Shown here: piece by piece, positions 31,966 to 41,544 of the stretch
Position numbering within the stretch: the first letter of the stretch is position 1
Layout: every line of letters starts with the position of its first letter
Program-made: the position numbers and the translations under genes
Notes under the pieces: generated by a model
Databases searched by the model: none
Seen by the model: only the letters and a program-made list of their open reading frames with translations
What the model was told of the DNA's origin: nothing
DNA from: Ancrocorticia populi
GTDB taxonomy: Bacteria; Actinomycetota; Actinomycetes; Actinomycetales; Actinomycetaceae
NCBI RefSeq assembly: GCF_003123745.1
Contig: NZ_QETB01000004.1
Span: 1-64,000, forward strand
DNA: 64,000 nucleotides
Direction of reading: 5' to 3'

Positions 31966-32172
31966 ATGGGAAAGTTTCTAACAATCGCTGACGTGGCAGA
32001 GCACTTGGCCGTCTCGGCTGGTCAGGTCCGCACGCTTATCCGCAATGGGGAGATTCCCGCAATTCAAGTGGGCGGGCGCGGCCAGTGGCGCATTGATGAG
32101 GACGAGCTGGAGAAGTATATTGAGGCGGGCTATGCCGTCACCCGGAAGAGGATCGCCGATCACGAGATCTAA
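31966..32172 (+). CDS. Small HTH DNA-binding protein (MerR/excisionase type)
   Basis: The 68-residue protein is a single winged HTH: FLTIADVAEHLAVSAGQVRT, then LIRNGEIPAIQVGGRGQWRI and DEDELEKYI. This is the excisionase/BldC-like fold that binds DNA as head-to-tail oligomers. The ATG is preceded directly by GGAGGT with no spacing, which is unusual and suggests weak or leaderless-like initiation. The end overlaps the convergent gene by four bases. A similar protein is encoded at 62767-62982. It is probably a chromosomal regulator because no integrase is near. Confidence 0.8.
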   Translation: MGKFLTIADVAEHLAVSAGQVRTLIRNGEIPAIQVGGRGQWRIDEDELEKYIEAGYAVTRKRIADHEI

Positions 32173-32705
32173 CGGGCAACATCAACGCGGCGAACGTGAT
32201 GGAGCATGATGCTCACGCGCTCTCCCCGTGTTTCAATATCCACCCAATCCGCCCCTACTGCAACGAACCTCCCGCGATAGGTCGCAGCATCAGTTTCTAC
32301 CGAGATCTGCTGGAACTCGGTACCCATCCCCCTCAGCCTCGACCGAAAACTCAAAGACGAAGAGATCGAGGTTCGAAGGGGCTGGGAGCGGACCGATAAT
32401 CCGCGCACAGCTTCAATTTTCTCCAATGGGAGGAGACTCTTCCCGCGCGCGGTCTGCCCTACCAGCCATGTTGAAGCGACCTCGCTGACTGACATATCGA
32501 AATACTCTGCACCTCCACTGAGGCGTATCTGTATCTTCTCGCTCGCCTGTAGCCTCGTGGCCATCGCAATAGACTGCTCTTCGGCCTGCCGGAGCTCGTG
32601 GGCCTCGATTAGCTCCTGCTGACGCACCTCGGCGTCCATCCGGCTTTCCAGATCGGCCATAGCCTGCCAGATACCCTCCGGGCGTGGGCGACGATGTGAC
32701 TCCAT
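32169..32705 (-). CDS. Conserved hypothetical protein with coiled coil
   Basis: The 178-residue protein has an N-terminal charged helix (residues about 10-55, MADLESRMDAEVRQQELIEA) and a C-terminal beta-rich part (LSGGAEYFDMSVSEVASTWL, then GRFVAVGADWVDIETRGERV). The latter resembles a small barrel repeated twice. I do not recognise a family; similar proteins occur beside the CpaE/SAF pair in related genomes as far as I recall. It has no signal peptide. It converges with the HTH gene. Confidence 0.6.
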   Translation of the reverse strand: MESHRRPRPEGIWQAMADLESRMDAEVRQQELIEAHELRQAEEQSIAMATRLQASEKIQIRLSGGAEYFDMSVSEVASTWLVGQTARGKSLLPLEKIEAVRGLSVRSQPLRTSISSSLSFRSRLRGMGTEFQQISVETDAATYRGRFVAVGADWVDIETRGERVSIMLHHVRRVDVAR

Positions 32706-32741
32706 GTCCGGAGACTAGCAAGAAGCGCCTCCCGATCTGGG

Positions 32742-32788
32742 TTATCCACAAATTGCCGCTCGGGCGTCCACGATATGAGTTATCCCCA
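32742..32788 (+). promoter_or_regulatory. Pair of DnaA-box-like sequences
   Basis: TTATCCACA at 32742-32750 is a perfect DnaA box and TTATCCCCA at 32780-32788 differs by one base. Both lie in the divergent region between the conserved hypothetical gene and the LysM gene. No dnaA, dnaN or A+T-rich unwinding region is present, so this is not an origin. Confidence 0.4.
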
Positions 32789-32820
32789 GCGCTGTAACTG
32801 GACCAACCCCACGACACTCC

Positions 32821-32857
32821 GACGAAAGTAGGACACCACTCTCCTACGAAAGTTGGA
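32821..32857. repeat. Repeated GACGAAAGTAGGA / TACGAAAGTTGGA
   Basis: Two 13-mers differing at two positions start at 32821 and 32845, 24 bp apart. Between them GTAGGA (32828-32833) and TCCTAC (32842-32847) form an inverted repeat. They lie 100-135 bp before the LysM start codon and may be a regulator site. Confidence 0.4.
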
Positions 32858-32955
32858 AGCCGTGTATACCCGGCGGAATACCCAGAGAAACCTTGCTCAA
32901 AATATCTATAACAACATCACACGCTATTAAACGTTATGTTTTGGAGTTGAGGTCA

Positions 32956-33537
32956 ATGAAAGCACTTGCCATCAGCACAGCCAGCCTGGCTCTGGCCGTC
33001 GCGTGTGGGTCTGCGGCTCTTCACAGTGTGGCCCAACTCCAGACAACGAGTTCTCCAACCATGCAGCTCACCCTCCTCACCATGTTGGCTTGTGGCGTTC
33101 TTGGAGCCTTCAGCAGCCTCTGGATTGCCGCCTCCTACGCGGCTCTCGTCCATCCGCGGCATTCTTCGCTCTTGGTCCGATTTGCCACAGCATTCGGCAC
33201 ACCCGCCGTCCGGCGATCACTCGTGGCGCTCGCCGTCATGACCACCACGGCTCTACCCGCGAGCGCCGATACGGGGTCATCCGATCTTGGTTGGGGCGCA
33301 CCGCCACCTAGGGAAGGCAGAAGTGCGCAACCCGTCGTCGTTAATCCTCATACCTACACCGTTCGCGGCGGAGACTCCCTCTGGACTATCGCCACGAACT
33401 CCCTGCCACCGGGCGCAAGTCCGGGCGAAATCGCCGCAGAATCTGCGCGGTGGTTCGGCGAAAACCGGGATTCTATCACCAATCCCGATCTAATCTTCCC
33501 CGGTCAGATTCTCCAGATTCCTCAGGACCTAGCATGA
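32956..33537 (+). CDS. LysM-domain membrane protein
   Basis: The 193-residue protein has three hydrophobic segments (ISTASLALAVACGSAALHSV, LTLLTMLACGVLGAFSSLWI and SLVALAVMTTTALPASA) and a C-terminal LysM domain, HTYTVRGGDSLWTIATNSLP then NPDLIFPGQILQIP. LysM binds N-acetylglucosamine-containing glycans such as peptidoglycan, so the domain should face the wall. A frame opens at 32893, but ATG 32956 is chosen because GAGGT precedes it. It overlaps the next gene (ATGA). It is a likely cell-envelope factor of unknown exact role. Confidence 0.8.
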   Translation: MKALAISTASLALAVACGSAALHSVAQLQTTSSPTMQLTLLTMLACGVLGAFSSLWIAASYAALVHPRHSSLLVRFATAFGTPAVRRSLVALAVMTTTALPASADTGSSDLGWGAPPPREGRSAQPVVVNPHTYTVRGGDSLWTIATNSLPPGASPGEIAAESARWFGENRDSITNPDLIFPGQILQIPQDLA

Positions 33538-34091
33538 GCGTTCTTGCCCCTACTGCCAGCCCGATCCACGTCAGAAGGCTGCCACCAGCCCGCCTGATGC
33601 CTCTCCCTGAGGAACCGCCGGCCGCCCCGCGTCCGGACGATCCGATGCCCGTCACTTCGCCCCAGCGGCCCTGGGACCGGGTAGCGATCAGCACTGCGGA
33701 CGAACCCGTGCCAATCTGGCTACGTACCGATTTCCATCCGGAGATGCCGTTGCCTGCCGAATTCGAGCTTGAAAAGCGCGTGGTAGGAAAGGTGCTCGTG
33801 CATGCCATAGAAGTGCTACTGGGCCACCGGCCCTGCTCCCAGCTACGGAACTGGCTGAGTCCACAGGTATTCTCTGCACTTTCGCGGCGTGCCGGGTTAG
33901 CGATGCGGATCCACGGACGCGCCCCACGGGCCTCGGCCCCGCGGGTACGCCACGTGCACCTGTGCGAGCCACGCCAGCGCGTCTGCGAGGCCTCTGTGGT
34001 GCTCCACGACGGTCAGCAAATCCGTGGCGCCGCGCTTCGCCTAGAATTCATCCGTGATCGCTGGCGCGTCGTGGCCCTCGAGATTGGTTAG
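33534..34091 (+). CDS. Rv3235-family protein
   Basis: The 185-residue protein has a proline-rich, disordered first half and a C-terminal NTF2-like domain (VLVHAIEVLLGHRPCSQLRN, then WLSPQVFSAL and IRDRWRVVALEIG). This is the pattern of the actinobacterial Rv3235 family, whose function is unknown and which is commonly encoded near secA1. AGGA lies 7 nt before the ATG at 33534, and the start overlaps the LysM stop. An open frame reaching back to 33450 is not used. Confidence 0.75.
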   Translation: MSVLAPTASPIHVRRLPPARLMPLPEEPPAAPRPDDPMPVTSPQRPWDRVAISTADEPVPIWLRTDFHPEMPLPAEFELEKRVVGKVLVHAIEVLLGHRPCSQLRNWLSPQVFSALSRRAGLAMRIHGRAPRASAPRVRHVHLCEPRQRVCEASVVLHDGQQIRGAALRLEFIRDRWRVVALEIG

Positions 34092-34169
34092 GGGCCAGTG
34101 CGCCTCAACGTACCAGCCCCCTTGACCTATCGGCCCAATTCTCTAACTTCTACTCCCTGACTTGGCCGG

Positions 34170-37043
34170 CTACTTCTTCTTGCGGGCAGCCGCGCGGCGC
34201 TGGGCACGGTTCATACCGCCCTGTTCAGCGTTCTGCGGTGCCGCCCCGCCCTTAGAGGCGGCCGATCCTGAGGTGCCCTTCTTGTTGCCTCCAGCGCCCG
34301 TAACCTGTACGGAGCCACTGCCGTCCTTCGAGGCGGCGGAGTAAGAGACCGGAGCTGTTCGCTTCGGCTGAGTAATGCCAAGAACGGTCTCTGCATCCAC
34401 CCGGTCGCCCTCGCTGGCAGGGGCAGTGGGACCGGCTGCAGCCGGAGCAGCGGTGGCCTTGGAACCCGCGCTTGCCATGCGGGCGGCGTTGGCGGCCTGC
34501 TCGGCAACGGTGGCCTCTTCAGTGGCAACGGCGGCCTCACGGGCCTTCCGCTCGCTTGGGAGCTCGAAGTTAAAGAGGTAGCGGACTGTCTCCTCCTTGA
34601 TGCCATCGTTCATGGCCTGGAACATCCGATAGCCCTCGGACTTGTACTCGACCAAGGGGTTGGACTGTGCCATGGCGCGCAGGCCGATGCCCTCCTTGAG
34701 ATAATCCATCTCATAGAGGTGCTCACGCCACTTGCGATCCAGAACGGAGAGGAGAACCTGCCGCTCTAGCTCGCGCATGGTCTTCTCACCCACTTCAGCC
34801 TCGCGGTCCTCGAAGTTGGTATGAATGTCCGTGGTGAGCTCAGATAGCAGCGTCTCGCGCTCTATCTTGTTCACTCCTCCCACTTCGTCCACAAGCTCAT
34901 TGGACTCGAATCCGGGGTGGTAGAAGCCGCGCAGATCCGTCCACATTGCGTCAAGATCCCAGGAATCGCCATCAACGGTGTGGGCGTCCACCAGATCCTC
35001 AACAACGAAGTCGAGGAAGCCTTGTACCATCGGATCGATGTCCTCGCCCTCAAGGATGCGACGGCGCTCTGCGTACACAACGGTACGCTGTTCGTTCATC
35101 ACATCGTCGTACTTCAGCACGTTCTTACGCATCTCAGCATTTCGGGACTCGATCGCGGACTGAGCGCGCTCGATCGATTTACCGACAACCTTGAACTCAA
35201 GCGGGACATCCTCCGGGTAGCGGGAGGGATCGAGGGCGCGCGCCGCCATACCAGAGGCAAACAAGCGCATCAGGTCGTCTTCGAGCGAGAGGTAGAAGCG
35301 CGATTCGCCGGGATCGCCCTGACGGCCGGAGCGGCCGCGCAGCTGGTTATCGATACGGCGGGATTCGTGGCGCTCAGAGCCAAGCACGTAAAGGCCGCCC
35401 AGATCCACGACCTCGTCGTGTTCAGTGGCAACCGCCGCCTTGGCACTTTCGAGCGCCTCGTCCCACGCTGCCTCGTATTCGTCCGGCGTCTCCTCGGGGT
35501 CGAGTCCCTTCGCCTTGAGGGCTGCAACCGCACGGTGCTCGGGATTTCCACCGAGCATGATGTCCGTACCACGGCCAGCCATATTGGTGGCCACCGTGAC
35601 GGCTCCCTTGCGGCCCGCCTCGGCAATAACGGTGGCCTCGCGCTCGTGCTGCTTGGCGTTCAGTACCTCGTGTGCGATCCCCGCCCGGCGAAGAAGAGTC
35701 GAGAGTTCCTCGGACTTTTCCACGCTGGTGGAGCCGATCAAAACAGGCTGGCCCGCCTCGTTGCGCTCCTTGATATCGTCAACGATAGCCGTGAGTTTGG
35801 CGCGGCGCGTCGGGTACACCAGATCGGTGTTATCCTCGCGGATCATCGGCTTGTTCGTGGGGATCGGGACAACGCCCAGCTCGTATGTGCTCGAGAATTC
35901 CTCGGCCTCGGTTTCGGCCGTACCCGTCATGCCCGAAAGCTTGTTGTAGAGGCGGAAGTAGTTCTGCAGCGTGATCGTGGCCAGAGTCTGATTCTCCGCC
36001 TTGATCGTCACGCCCTCCTTCGCTTCGATCGCCTGATGCATGCCCTCGTTGTAGCGGCGGCCGGCTAGGACGCGCCCAGTATGCTCATCAACGATCAGGA
36101 CCTCGCCATTCTTGACGATATAGTCCTTATCGCGCTCAAAGAGCTCCTTCGCCTTGATCGCGTTGTTGAGGTAGCCGATCAGTGGGGTATTGAGCGATTC
36201 ATACAGGTTATCGATGCCCAGCAGGTCTTCCACGCGGTCGATGCCGGGCTCTAAGATGCCGACGTTGCGCTTCTTCTCATCCACCTCATAATCGGTGTCC
36301 CGGCGCATTTGACGCGCCACGCGAGAGAACTCCGTGTACCACTTATTGGCGTCACCTTCGGCTGGGCCGGAGATGATAAGCGGGGTACGGGCTTCGTCGA
36401 TGAGGATCGAGTCCACCTCGTCCACAATCACGAAGTTGTGACCGCGCTGAACCAGATCGGCCGTCTTCCACGCCATGTTATCGCGCAGGTAATCGAAGCC
36501 GAACTCGTTGTTCGTGCCGTATGTAATATCCGCGGCATACTCTTTGCGACGCTGCTCGGGAGTTTGCCCGGAAAGGATACAGCCGGTGGTGAGCCCGAGG
36601 AAGCGATGAATACGCCCCATCAGTTCAGACTGGTAGGACGCGAGGTAATCGTTGACCGTCACCACATGAACACCCTCGCCCGTGAGCGCGTTCAGATAGG
36701 AGGGTAGCGTTGCCACCAAGGTCTTGCCTTCACCGGTCTTCATCTCGGAGATGTTGCCGAGGTGGAGCGCCGCACCGCCCATGATCTGTACGTCATAGGG
36801 CCGCTGGCCGATGGTGCGCTGTGCGGCCTCGCGGACAGTGGCGAAAGCCTCCGGTAACAAAGCATCCAGATCTTCACCGTCCGCCAGGCGATCCTTGAAG
36901 ATCTGAGTCTGCTCCTTCAGCTCCTCGTCGCTCATTTCGGCGAATGTATCTTCGAGCAGATTAACCTGTTTGGTTAGGCCCTCGAGCTTCTTAAGTGTTC
37001 GGCCTTCGCCAGCGCGAAGAATCTTGTTGAGGAACTTTGGCAC
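34170..37043 (-). CDS. secA: Preprotein translocase ATPase SecA
   Basis: SecA drives Sec-dependent export. The 957-residue protein has the first nucleotide-binding fold with Walker [12 protein letters not shown] and DEVDSIL, the DRRVGVQ-type cross-linking region, the second fold with [16 protein letters not shown] and [12 protein letters not shown], then scaffold and wing domains. The C-terminus is Ala/Gly-rich and ends [14 protein letters not shown] instead of the zinc-binding motif, as in actinobacterial SecA1. The start is a GTG with AGGAG upstream. The gene stands alone, convergent with the Rv3235-like gene. Confidence 0.96.
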   Translation of the reverse strand: MPKFLNKILRAGEGRTLKKLEGLTKQVNLLEDTFAEMSDEELKEQTQIFKDRLADGEDLDALLPEAFATVREAAQRTIGQRPYDVQIMGGAALHLGNISEMKTGEGKTLVATLPSYLNALTGEGVHVVTVNDYLASYQSELMGRIHRFLGLTTGCILSGQTPEQRRKEYAADITYGTNNEFGFDYLRDNMAWKTADLVQRGHNFVIVDEVDSILIDEARTPLIISGPAEGDANKWYTEFSRVARQMRRDTDYEVDEKKRNVGILEPGIDRVEDLLGIDNLYESLNTPLIGYLNNAIKAKELFERDKDYIVKNGEVLIVDEHTGRVLAGRRYNEGMHQAIEAKEGVTIKAENQTLATITLQNYFRLYNKLSGMTGTAETEAEEFSSTYELGVVPIPTNKPMIREDNTDLVYPTRRAKLTAIVDDIKERNEAGQPVLIGSTSVEKSEELSTLLRRAGIAHEVLNAKQHEREATVIAEAGRKGAVTVATNMAGRGTDIMLGGNPEHRAVAALKAKGLDPEETPDEYEAAWDEALESAKAAVATEHDEVVDLGGLYVLGSERHESRRIDNQLRGRSGRQGDPGESRFYLSLEDDLMRLFASGMAARALDPSRYPEDVPLEFKVVGKSIERAQSAIESRNAEMRKNVLKYDDVMNEQRTVVYAERRRILEGEDIDPMVQGFLDFVVEDLVDAHTVDGDSWDLDAMWTDLRGFYHPGFESNELVDEVGGVNKIERETLLSELTTDIHTNFEDREAEVGEKTMRELERQVLLSVLDRKWREHLYEMDYLKEGIGLRAMAQSNPLVEYKSEGYRMFQAMNDGIKEETVRYLFNFELPSERKAREAAVATEEATVAEQAANAARMASAGSKATAAPAAAGPTAPASEGDRVDAETVLGITQPKRTAPVSYSAASKDGSGSVQVTGAGGNKKGTSGSAASKGGAAPQNAEQGGMNRAQRRAAARKKK

Positions 37044-37178
37044 GGAAACAGTCTCCTTTGTAAGACAAGCGGTTCCAGACTACCGCCATTGTATGCGCGC
37101 GGTCATTTTCCGTTCCAACGAATCCACCACAGGCTGACACAGCCGTAACCGTGGCGGCCTCCGGTAGTGGTTCCATAC

Positions 37179-37198
37179 TTCTTTATGACGACGACGAA
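37179..37198 (-). repeat. Dispersed GACGACGACGAA element
   Basis: TTCTTTATGACGACGACGAA, a close copy of the element, lies about 140 bp upstream of the secA start codon. Confidence 0.5.
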
Positions 37199-37311
37199 AT
37201 CCACGCACGCCAATGCCCCCAGAGCGAATCGTGGGCGCATCTAGCCTGTCGGATCTGTTGGTGCCGTATCCCTTGACTCCCGGTCCTGCGATCAGGTGGC
37301 TCCGGATAGCA

Positions 37312-37339
37312 AAGCGCGCCTCCCGCAGGAAGCGCGCTT
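37312..37339 (-). terminator. Hairpin terminator after the polyprenyl synthase gene
   Basis: AAGCGCGC at 37312-37319 pairs with GCGCGCTT at 37332-37339. A smaller hairpin, AGGGCT-TGC-AGCCCT, lies at 37360-37374 at the stop codon. On the minus strand only a short T tract follows, so termination may be partial. This would close the 19-kb menaquinone/complex I block. Confidence 0.5.
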
Positions 37340-37372
37340 CTCTAGAAACTTGACCAGAAAGGGCTTGCAGCC

Positions 37373-38374
37373 CTATGCCGAACGGTTGATTGAGTACTCG
37401 GCATACTGAACGAGCGAATCCCGGACTGGACCTTCAGGTACGTCCTTCAAGGATTGAAGCCCCTTATCCATCCACTGCTTTGCCAGTTCTTGGGTCTGAT
37501 CCAAGACGGAATGGCGGCGGAGCATGTTGACAACCTCTGCGAGGTTCTCATCTACAGCCAGATCGGAGTTGGCCAGAAGATCGAGGATCTCGCGGCCCAG
37601 ATCGTCCAATGTACCCGCCTCCGCCTGCTCCTTGAGAAGCAGGGTGGGCATGGTGTCCACACCTTCGCGGAGGTCCGTTCCGGGAGTCTTACCGGTCGCA
37701 TCGCCCTCGGACATGATGTCAATGACATCGTCCGCGAGTTGGAATGCAACGCCAACGCACTCGCCGTACTGGGCAACCGTCTCAGCCAGCTCTTCGCTGC
37801 CGCCTGAGGAGAGAACGCCATATCGCGCCGATGCCGCGATAAGGGAACCCGTCTTATCTGCAAGCACCGAGATATAGTGCTCGCGTGGGTTCTCGCCAGC
37901 TGCCAAACCAATGGTTTCGTGAAGCTGGCCGGTGCATAGCCGCTCAAACATGGTCGCGTGTAGCTCCACAGAGCGCGGCCCCAAGCCGGCAACGATTGTC
38001 GAGGCCCGCGAGAACAGGATGTCCCCCGCAAGAATCGCAACCGTATTGCCGAAGGCCAACTGTGCGGATTCGACTCCGCGCCGCATGGGTGCTTCGTCCA
38101 TGACGTCGTCGTGATAAAGGGACGCAAGGTGCGTCAACTCAACCGCGACCGCGGAATCGTACACAGCCTGTGCCTCGGGATCGGGCCCGAGCTCAGACGT
38201 CAGGAAAACGAGAGCCGGACGCAGTCTCTTCCCGCCAGCTTTCGCAAGATGGGACGTGGTGGGATCGATCTGCAGATCTCCCATCGTGACCTTGTCATGA
38301 AGCATGGACTCAACGCGTTCCATCCGGGTGCTGAGCCGGTCACCGAGGGCACCCAGGTTATCGGAGATACTCAC
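37373..38374 (-). CDS. Long-chain polyprenyl diphosphate synthase
   Basis: The 333-residue trans-prenyltransferase has the two aspartate-rich motifs, YHDDVMDEAPMRRG (first DDxxD) near residue 93 and FQLADDVIDIMSEGDATGK (second) near 218, plus GKRLRP. It likely makes the polyprenyl tail of menaquinone, given its place at the end of the nuo operon with men genes on the other side. Chain length cannot be read reliably. The GTG start overlaps the nuoN stop (GTGA). Confidence 0.9.
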   Translation of the reverse strand: MSISDNLGALGDRLSTRMERVESMLHDKVTMGDLQIDPTTSHLAKAGGKRLRPALVFLTSELGPDPEAQAVYDSAVAVELTHLASLYHDDVMDEAPMRRGVESAQLAFGNTVAILAGDILFSRASTIVAGLGPRSVELHATMFERLCTGQLHETIGLAAGENPREHYISVLADKTGSLIAASARYGVLSSGGSEELAETVAQYGECVGVAFQLADDVIDIMSEGDATGKTPGTDLREGVDTMPTLLLKEQAEAGTLDDLGREILDLLANSDLAVDENLAEVVNMLRRHSVLDQTQELAKQWMDKGLQSLKDVPEGPVRDSLVQYAEYSINRSA

Positions 38375-39948
38375 AGCATGAACACCGCAGCTTCACCAAG
38401 GAAATCAAGGATCGGCTGGGGGTAGATACCGAGCAGGATCGTGATGATCGCGCAGGTGACGATAGCCACGATGGAGAAGCCCTCAGAGGCGACAGTCTCG
38501 GATCCCTCAACCGGATCACGGAAGAACATGTAGGTGATCAACCGGAAGTAGAAGAAGGCCGTGGCCGCCGAAGCAAGTACGGCCAACACTACGAGGACGC
38601 CACCACCGGCCGCTACACCAGCGGAGAAGGCCGCAAACTTCCCGATGAAGCCCGAGGTCAGCGGAATGCCGGCGAACGAGAGCAAGAAAATCGTCATGCA
38701 GGTGGCGAGCAAAGGATTGGTTTTGCCCAGTCCCTGCCACTTCTCAATATTCGTGGCCTCACCCAAGATGCTGCCTTCAGCATCGGTTTCACGGACTAAC
38801 GTGACGATACCGAAGGCACCAACGCTAGCGATTCCGTAGGCCAGAAGGTAGAAGGCCGTGGCCGAGATACCTATCTGGCTAAAGCTCGAAACGCCGATCA
38901 GGATGAATCCTGCGTGTGCGATCGAGGAGAAGGCAAGCATGCGCTTGATGTCCGTCTGGAGAAGGCCCATGACGGTACCGATGCACATGGTCAGAATGAT
39001 GATTGTCCACAGAACCGGGGTGAGCTCCCACTGGACGCCCGTGCCGATCACGTAGAGGAAACGGAGCATTGCAGCGAACGCCGCGATCTTCGTTCCAGCG
39101 GCCATGTAACCAGTGATCGGGGTTGGAGCACCCTGATAGGTATCTGGGGTCCACGCGTGGAACGGAGCTGCACCTACCTTGAAGAGGAGGCCAACCAGAA
39201 CCAGCGTGACGCCGGTGATGAGCAGCATGTCCATCCCGGTACCCGTCATAACCTTGGCGGTGATGCCGGTGAAGGTGATGGAGCCCGAGTAGCCGTATAG
39301 GAAGGCTGCGCCCATGAGGAAGAAGCCCGAAGAGAACGCGCCCAGCACGAAGTATTTCATAGCTGCCTCTTGGGACAGCGCGCGGCGCCGGCGGGCAGTT
39401 GCCGTCAGAACGTACAGGGGTAGTGATAGCACTTCGAGTGCCACGAACAACGTGAGTAGATCGGAAGCCGACGTAAAGGCCAGCATGCCGCCAAGCGAGA
39501 ATAGGACCAGAGGGAATACCTCGGTCTGCTGAAGATTCGCAGTGGTGGCCTGACGCTCATCGGTAGATCCGGGCTGGGTTGCGGCGGATGCAGCGAAGGA
39601 ACCTTCGCCTGTCTGTGTGCGATCAGCAATCACAAGGAGAGCAACAAGTGCGCAAATGAGGATGATCGCTTGGAAGGCTACCGCGGCCCCATCCTCCACA
39701 AACGTGCCCACCTGAGTGGATCCGTCCGGCGCCATAGCAACGGAGGTGGGCCCATCGGCCTTCACCACTGTCCAGCGCCACACAACGCTCACCAGAGCCG
39801 CCGCCACCGCAACCATGGAGAGGACAACCTGCACGCCCCGGCGCGCGGCACGCGGAATGAAAGCTTCGAAAACAACACCGAGTACCGCAGAACCCAGAAT
39901 GATGAGAGTGGGCGTAAGAGCTGCCCAATCGATCATTGGCGAATTCAC
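38371..39948 (-). CDS. nuoN: NADH-quinone oxidoreductase subunit N
   Basis: NuoN is one of the three antiporter-like proton-pumping subunits of complex I. The 525-residue membrane protein has about 14 helices and the family segment FHAWTPDTYQGAPTPITGYM, with Lys and Glu residues in mid-membrane helices. GTG at 39948 has GGAG 6 nt upstream and overlaps the nuoM stop; ATG 39936 is an alternative. A stretch of about 40 hydrophilic residues near 110-150 is longer than in many homologues. Confidence 0.93.
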   Translation of the reverse strand: MNSPMIDWAALTPTLIILGSAVLGVVFEAFIPRAARRGVQVVLSMVAVAAALVSVVWRWTVVKADGPTSVAMAPDGSTQVGTFVEDGAAVAFQAIILICALVALLVIADRTQTGEGSFAASAATQPGSTDERQATTANLQQTEVFPLVLFSLGGMLAFTSASDLLTLFVALEVLSLPLYVLTATARRRRALSQEAAMKYFVLGAFSSGFFLMGAAFLYGYSGSITFTGITAKVMTGTGMDMLLITGVTLVLVGLLFKVGAAPFHAWTPDTYQGAPTPITGYMAAGTKIAAFAAMLRFLYVIGTGVQWELTPVLWTIIILTMCIGTVMGLLQTDIKRMLAFSSIAHAGFILIGVSSFSQIGISATAFYLLAYGIASVGAFGIVTLVRETDAEGSILGEATNIEKWQGLGKTNPLLATCMTIFLLSFAGIPLTSGFIGKFAAFSAGVAAGGGVLVVLAVLASAATAFFYFRLITYMFFRDPVEGSETVASEGFSIVAIVTCAIITILLGIYPQPILDFLGEAAVFML

Positions 39949-41525
39949 TTCGCGCTCCCTTCCGCGACCAAGTTGGCCGCATCGTCCGCGTATGAACCGG
40001 ACGCAATTGGTTCATCCTCTACGGAAAGAACCGCCGCATGATCCTCAGCCACAGGCCGTACTGCGTCAAGCACGGGGGCCGGAGCGAATCCGAGGAACAG
40101 CATCGCCGCAATGAGCAGGCCGGACACTGTCTTCTCGCGCCCGTTTAGATCAGGCTTCGAGATCTCTGGCTTGGGCCCGGTAAAGATACGCTGGTAGGGC
40201 CACAAGATGTAGAGGGCCGCCAGAATCACGCCGAACACTGCCACAATCGCCAGAGCCGCATTCACCTTGTAGGTGCCCACTAGGATGAGGTACTCGGGGA
40301 TGAATCCGGACAGGCCGGGCAAAGCGATTGATGCAAGGCCCGCCACCAAGAAAGTGCCGGCGATGAGCGGCGTCACGCGCTGCCATCCGCCGTAATCCGC
40401 GATCTTGTGGGACTCTCCGCGCTTGGCCAAGAAACCGACCGTCAGGAATAGCGCACCGGTGGCAACACCGTGCGCCACCATGTAGAGAATCGCACCGGTC
40501 ATCGCCACAGAGTTGCCCGAGAAAATACCCAGCACCATAAAACCGAAGTGGCTCACAGAGGTGTAGGCGATCAAGCGCATGAGATCCTGCGAGGCAATCG
40601 CCATGAATCCACCCCACAGGATGGAGATCACGGCAAGCACCATGATGACAGGAGCCGCGTCCTGCGCCGCACTCGGGAAGAGTGGCAGGCAGAAGGCGAT
40701 CATGCCGTAGGTGCCGATCTTGTCCAATACACCAACCAGAAGGGTGGAAACCCCGGCAGGGGCCTCTTCGGTAGTGTCCGGCAGCCACGTGTGCACGGGG
40801 AACATCGGCGCCTTAATGGCGAAGGCGATGAAGAAGGACAGGAACAGTAGCATTTGGATGCCCGCGGAACCGGACACGGCCCCTGCGAGGTTCTCCAATA
40901 GGAAGCCCTGCGGGCCGCCTGGGCCCTGAATGTACACGGCCACAACGCCCACCAGCATGATGAGCCCGCCAACGAGCGAGTACAGCAGGAACTTGATAGC
41001 CGCCCGCTGCCTGTTGGCTCCACCGTAGCGGCCAATCAGGAAGAACATCGGAATCAGCATGATTTCGAAGAGCAGGTAGAACAGGAACACGTCGCGTGCG
41101 GCGAAGATACCGATCATTATTGCTTCGAGCAACAGGATCCAGGCAACGAAACCGGCGGCCCGGGAGCCACTGCCGTCGTCGTCGCCCTCAAAATCGTTCC
41201 AAGAGGCCAGAAGAACCAACGGAACCAAGAACGTAGCCAATCCAATCATGACAACGCCCATGCCGTTCGCGCCCCAAGCGATCGAAACGCCAATGGCGGG
41301 AATCCACGAGTAGGTTTCAGCGAGTTGGGTTTGCCCGGCGGCGCCAAAATCGAAGCCGGTAAGCGCCACAGCGAATAGAGCGAAGATCACCACGGACACG
41401 GCAAGACCGAAAGGCATCGCGCTCTTATGAAGCGGCTTCACAAGCCACAACACCAGTGCGGCAACGGCCGCCAACACAATGAGAAGGGTCAGCCAGGGAA
41501 AGGCTGCCTCGTTCACGGAAAGCAT
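39945..41525 (-). CDS. nuoM: NADH-quinone oxidoreductase subunit M
   Basis: The 526-residue antiporter-like subunit has about 14 helices. It shows FEIMLIPMFFLIGRYGG and FPVHTWLPDTTEEAPAGVST, the classic NuoM motifs with the essential Glu and Lys positions. It lies 19 bp after nuoL. An acidic loop, NDFEGDDDGSGS at about residues 110-121, is encoded by GCGACGACGACGG preceded by ATTTTGAGG, a variant of the dispersed element. Confidence 0.95.
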   Translation of the reverse strand: MLSVNEAAFPWLTLLIVLAAVAALVLWLVKPLHKSAMPFGLAVSVVIFALFAVALTGFDFGAAGQTQLAETYSWIPAIGVSIAWGANGMGVVMIGLATFLVPLVLLASWNDFEGDDDGSGSRAAGFVAWILLLEAIMIGIFAARDVFLFYLLFEIMLIPMFFLIGRYGGANRQRAAIKFLLYSLVGGLIMLVGVVAVYIQGPGGPQGFLLENLAGAVSGSAGIQMLLFLSFFIAFAIKAPMFPVHTWLPDTTEEAPAGVSTLLVGVLDKIGTYGMIAFCLPLFPSAAQDAAPVIMVLAVISILWGGFMAIASQDLMRLIAYTSVSHFGFMVLGIFSGNSVAMTGAILYMVAHGVATGALFLTVGFLAKRGESHKIADYGGWQRVTPLIAGTFLVAGLASIALPGLSGFIPEYLILVGTYKVNAALAIVAVFGVILAALYILWPYQRIFTGPKPEISKPDLNGREKTVSGLLIAAMLFLGFAPAPVLDAVRPVAEDHAAVLSVEDEPIASGSYADDAANLVAEGSAK

Positions 41526-41544
41526 CTAGTTTTATCCTTCCCCG

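Larger units (their letters stand above)
37044..37372. other. Intergenic region between polyprenyl synthase and secA
   Basis: This 329-bp stretch should hold the secA promoter on the minus strand. It contains a copy of the dispersed element at 37179-37198 and the terminator-like hairpins at 37312-37374 that follow the polyprenyl synthase gene. No gene is supported; an 18-codon frame that begins in the dispersed element lacks a ribosome binding site. Confidence 0.5.

Noticed and set aside
31921-32788. Replication origin
   Set aside because: DnaA-box matches exist, but no dnaA, dnaN, gyrB or A+T-rich unwinding region, and the boxes are too few and too far apart.
34170-34300. Truncated SecA because the zinc-binding C-terminus is missing
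   Set aside because: Actinobacterial SecA1 normally ends in a basic [13 protein letters not shown]-like tail without the cysteine motif.
34917-36068. Long plus-strand frame of 383 codons opposite secA
   Set aside because: It is fully antisense to the well-conserved SecA coding sequence; similar shadows occur opposite other G+C-rich genes at 1356-2147, 13143-13877 and 42064-42774.
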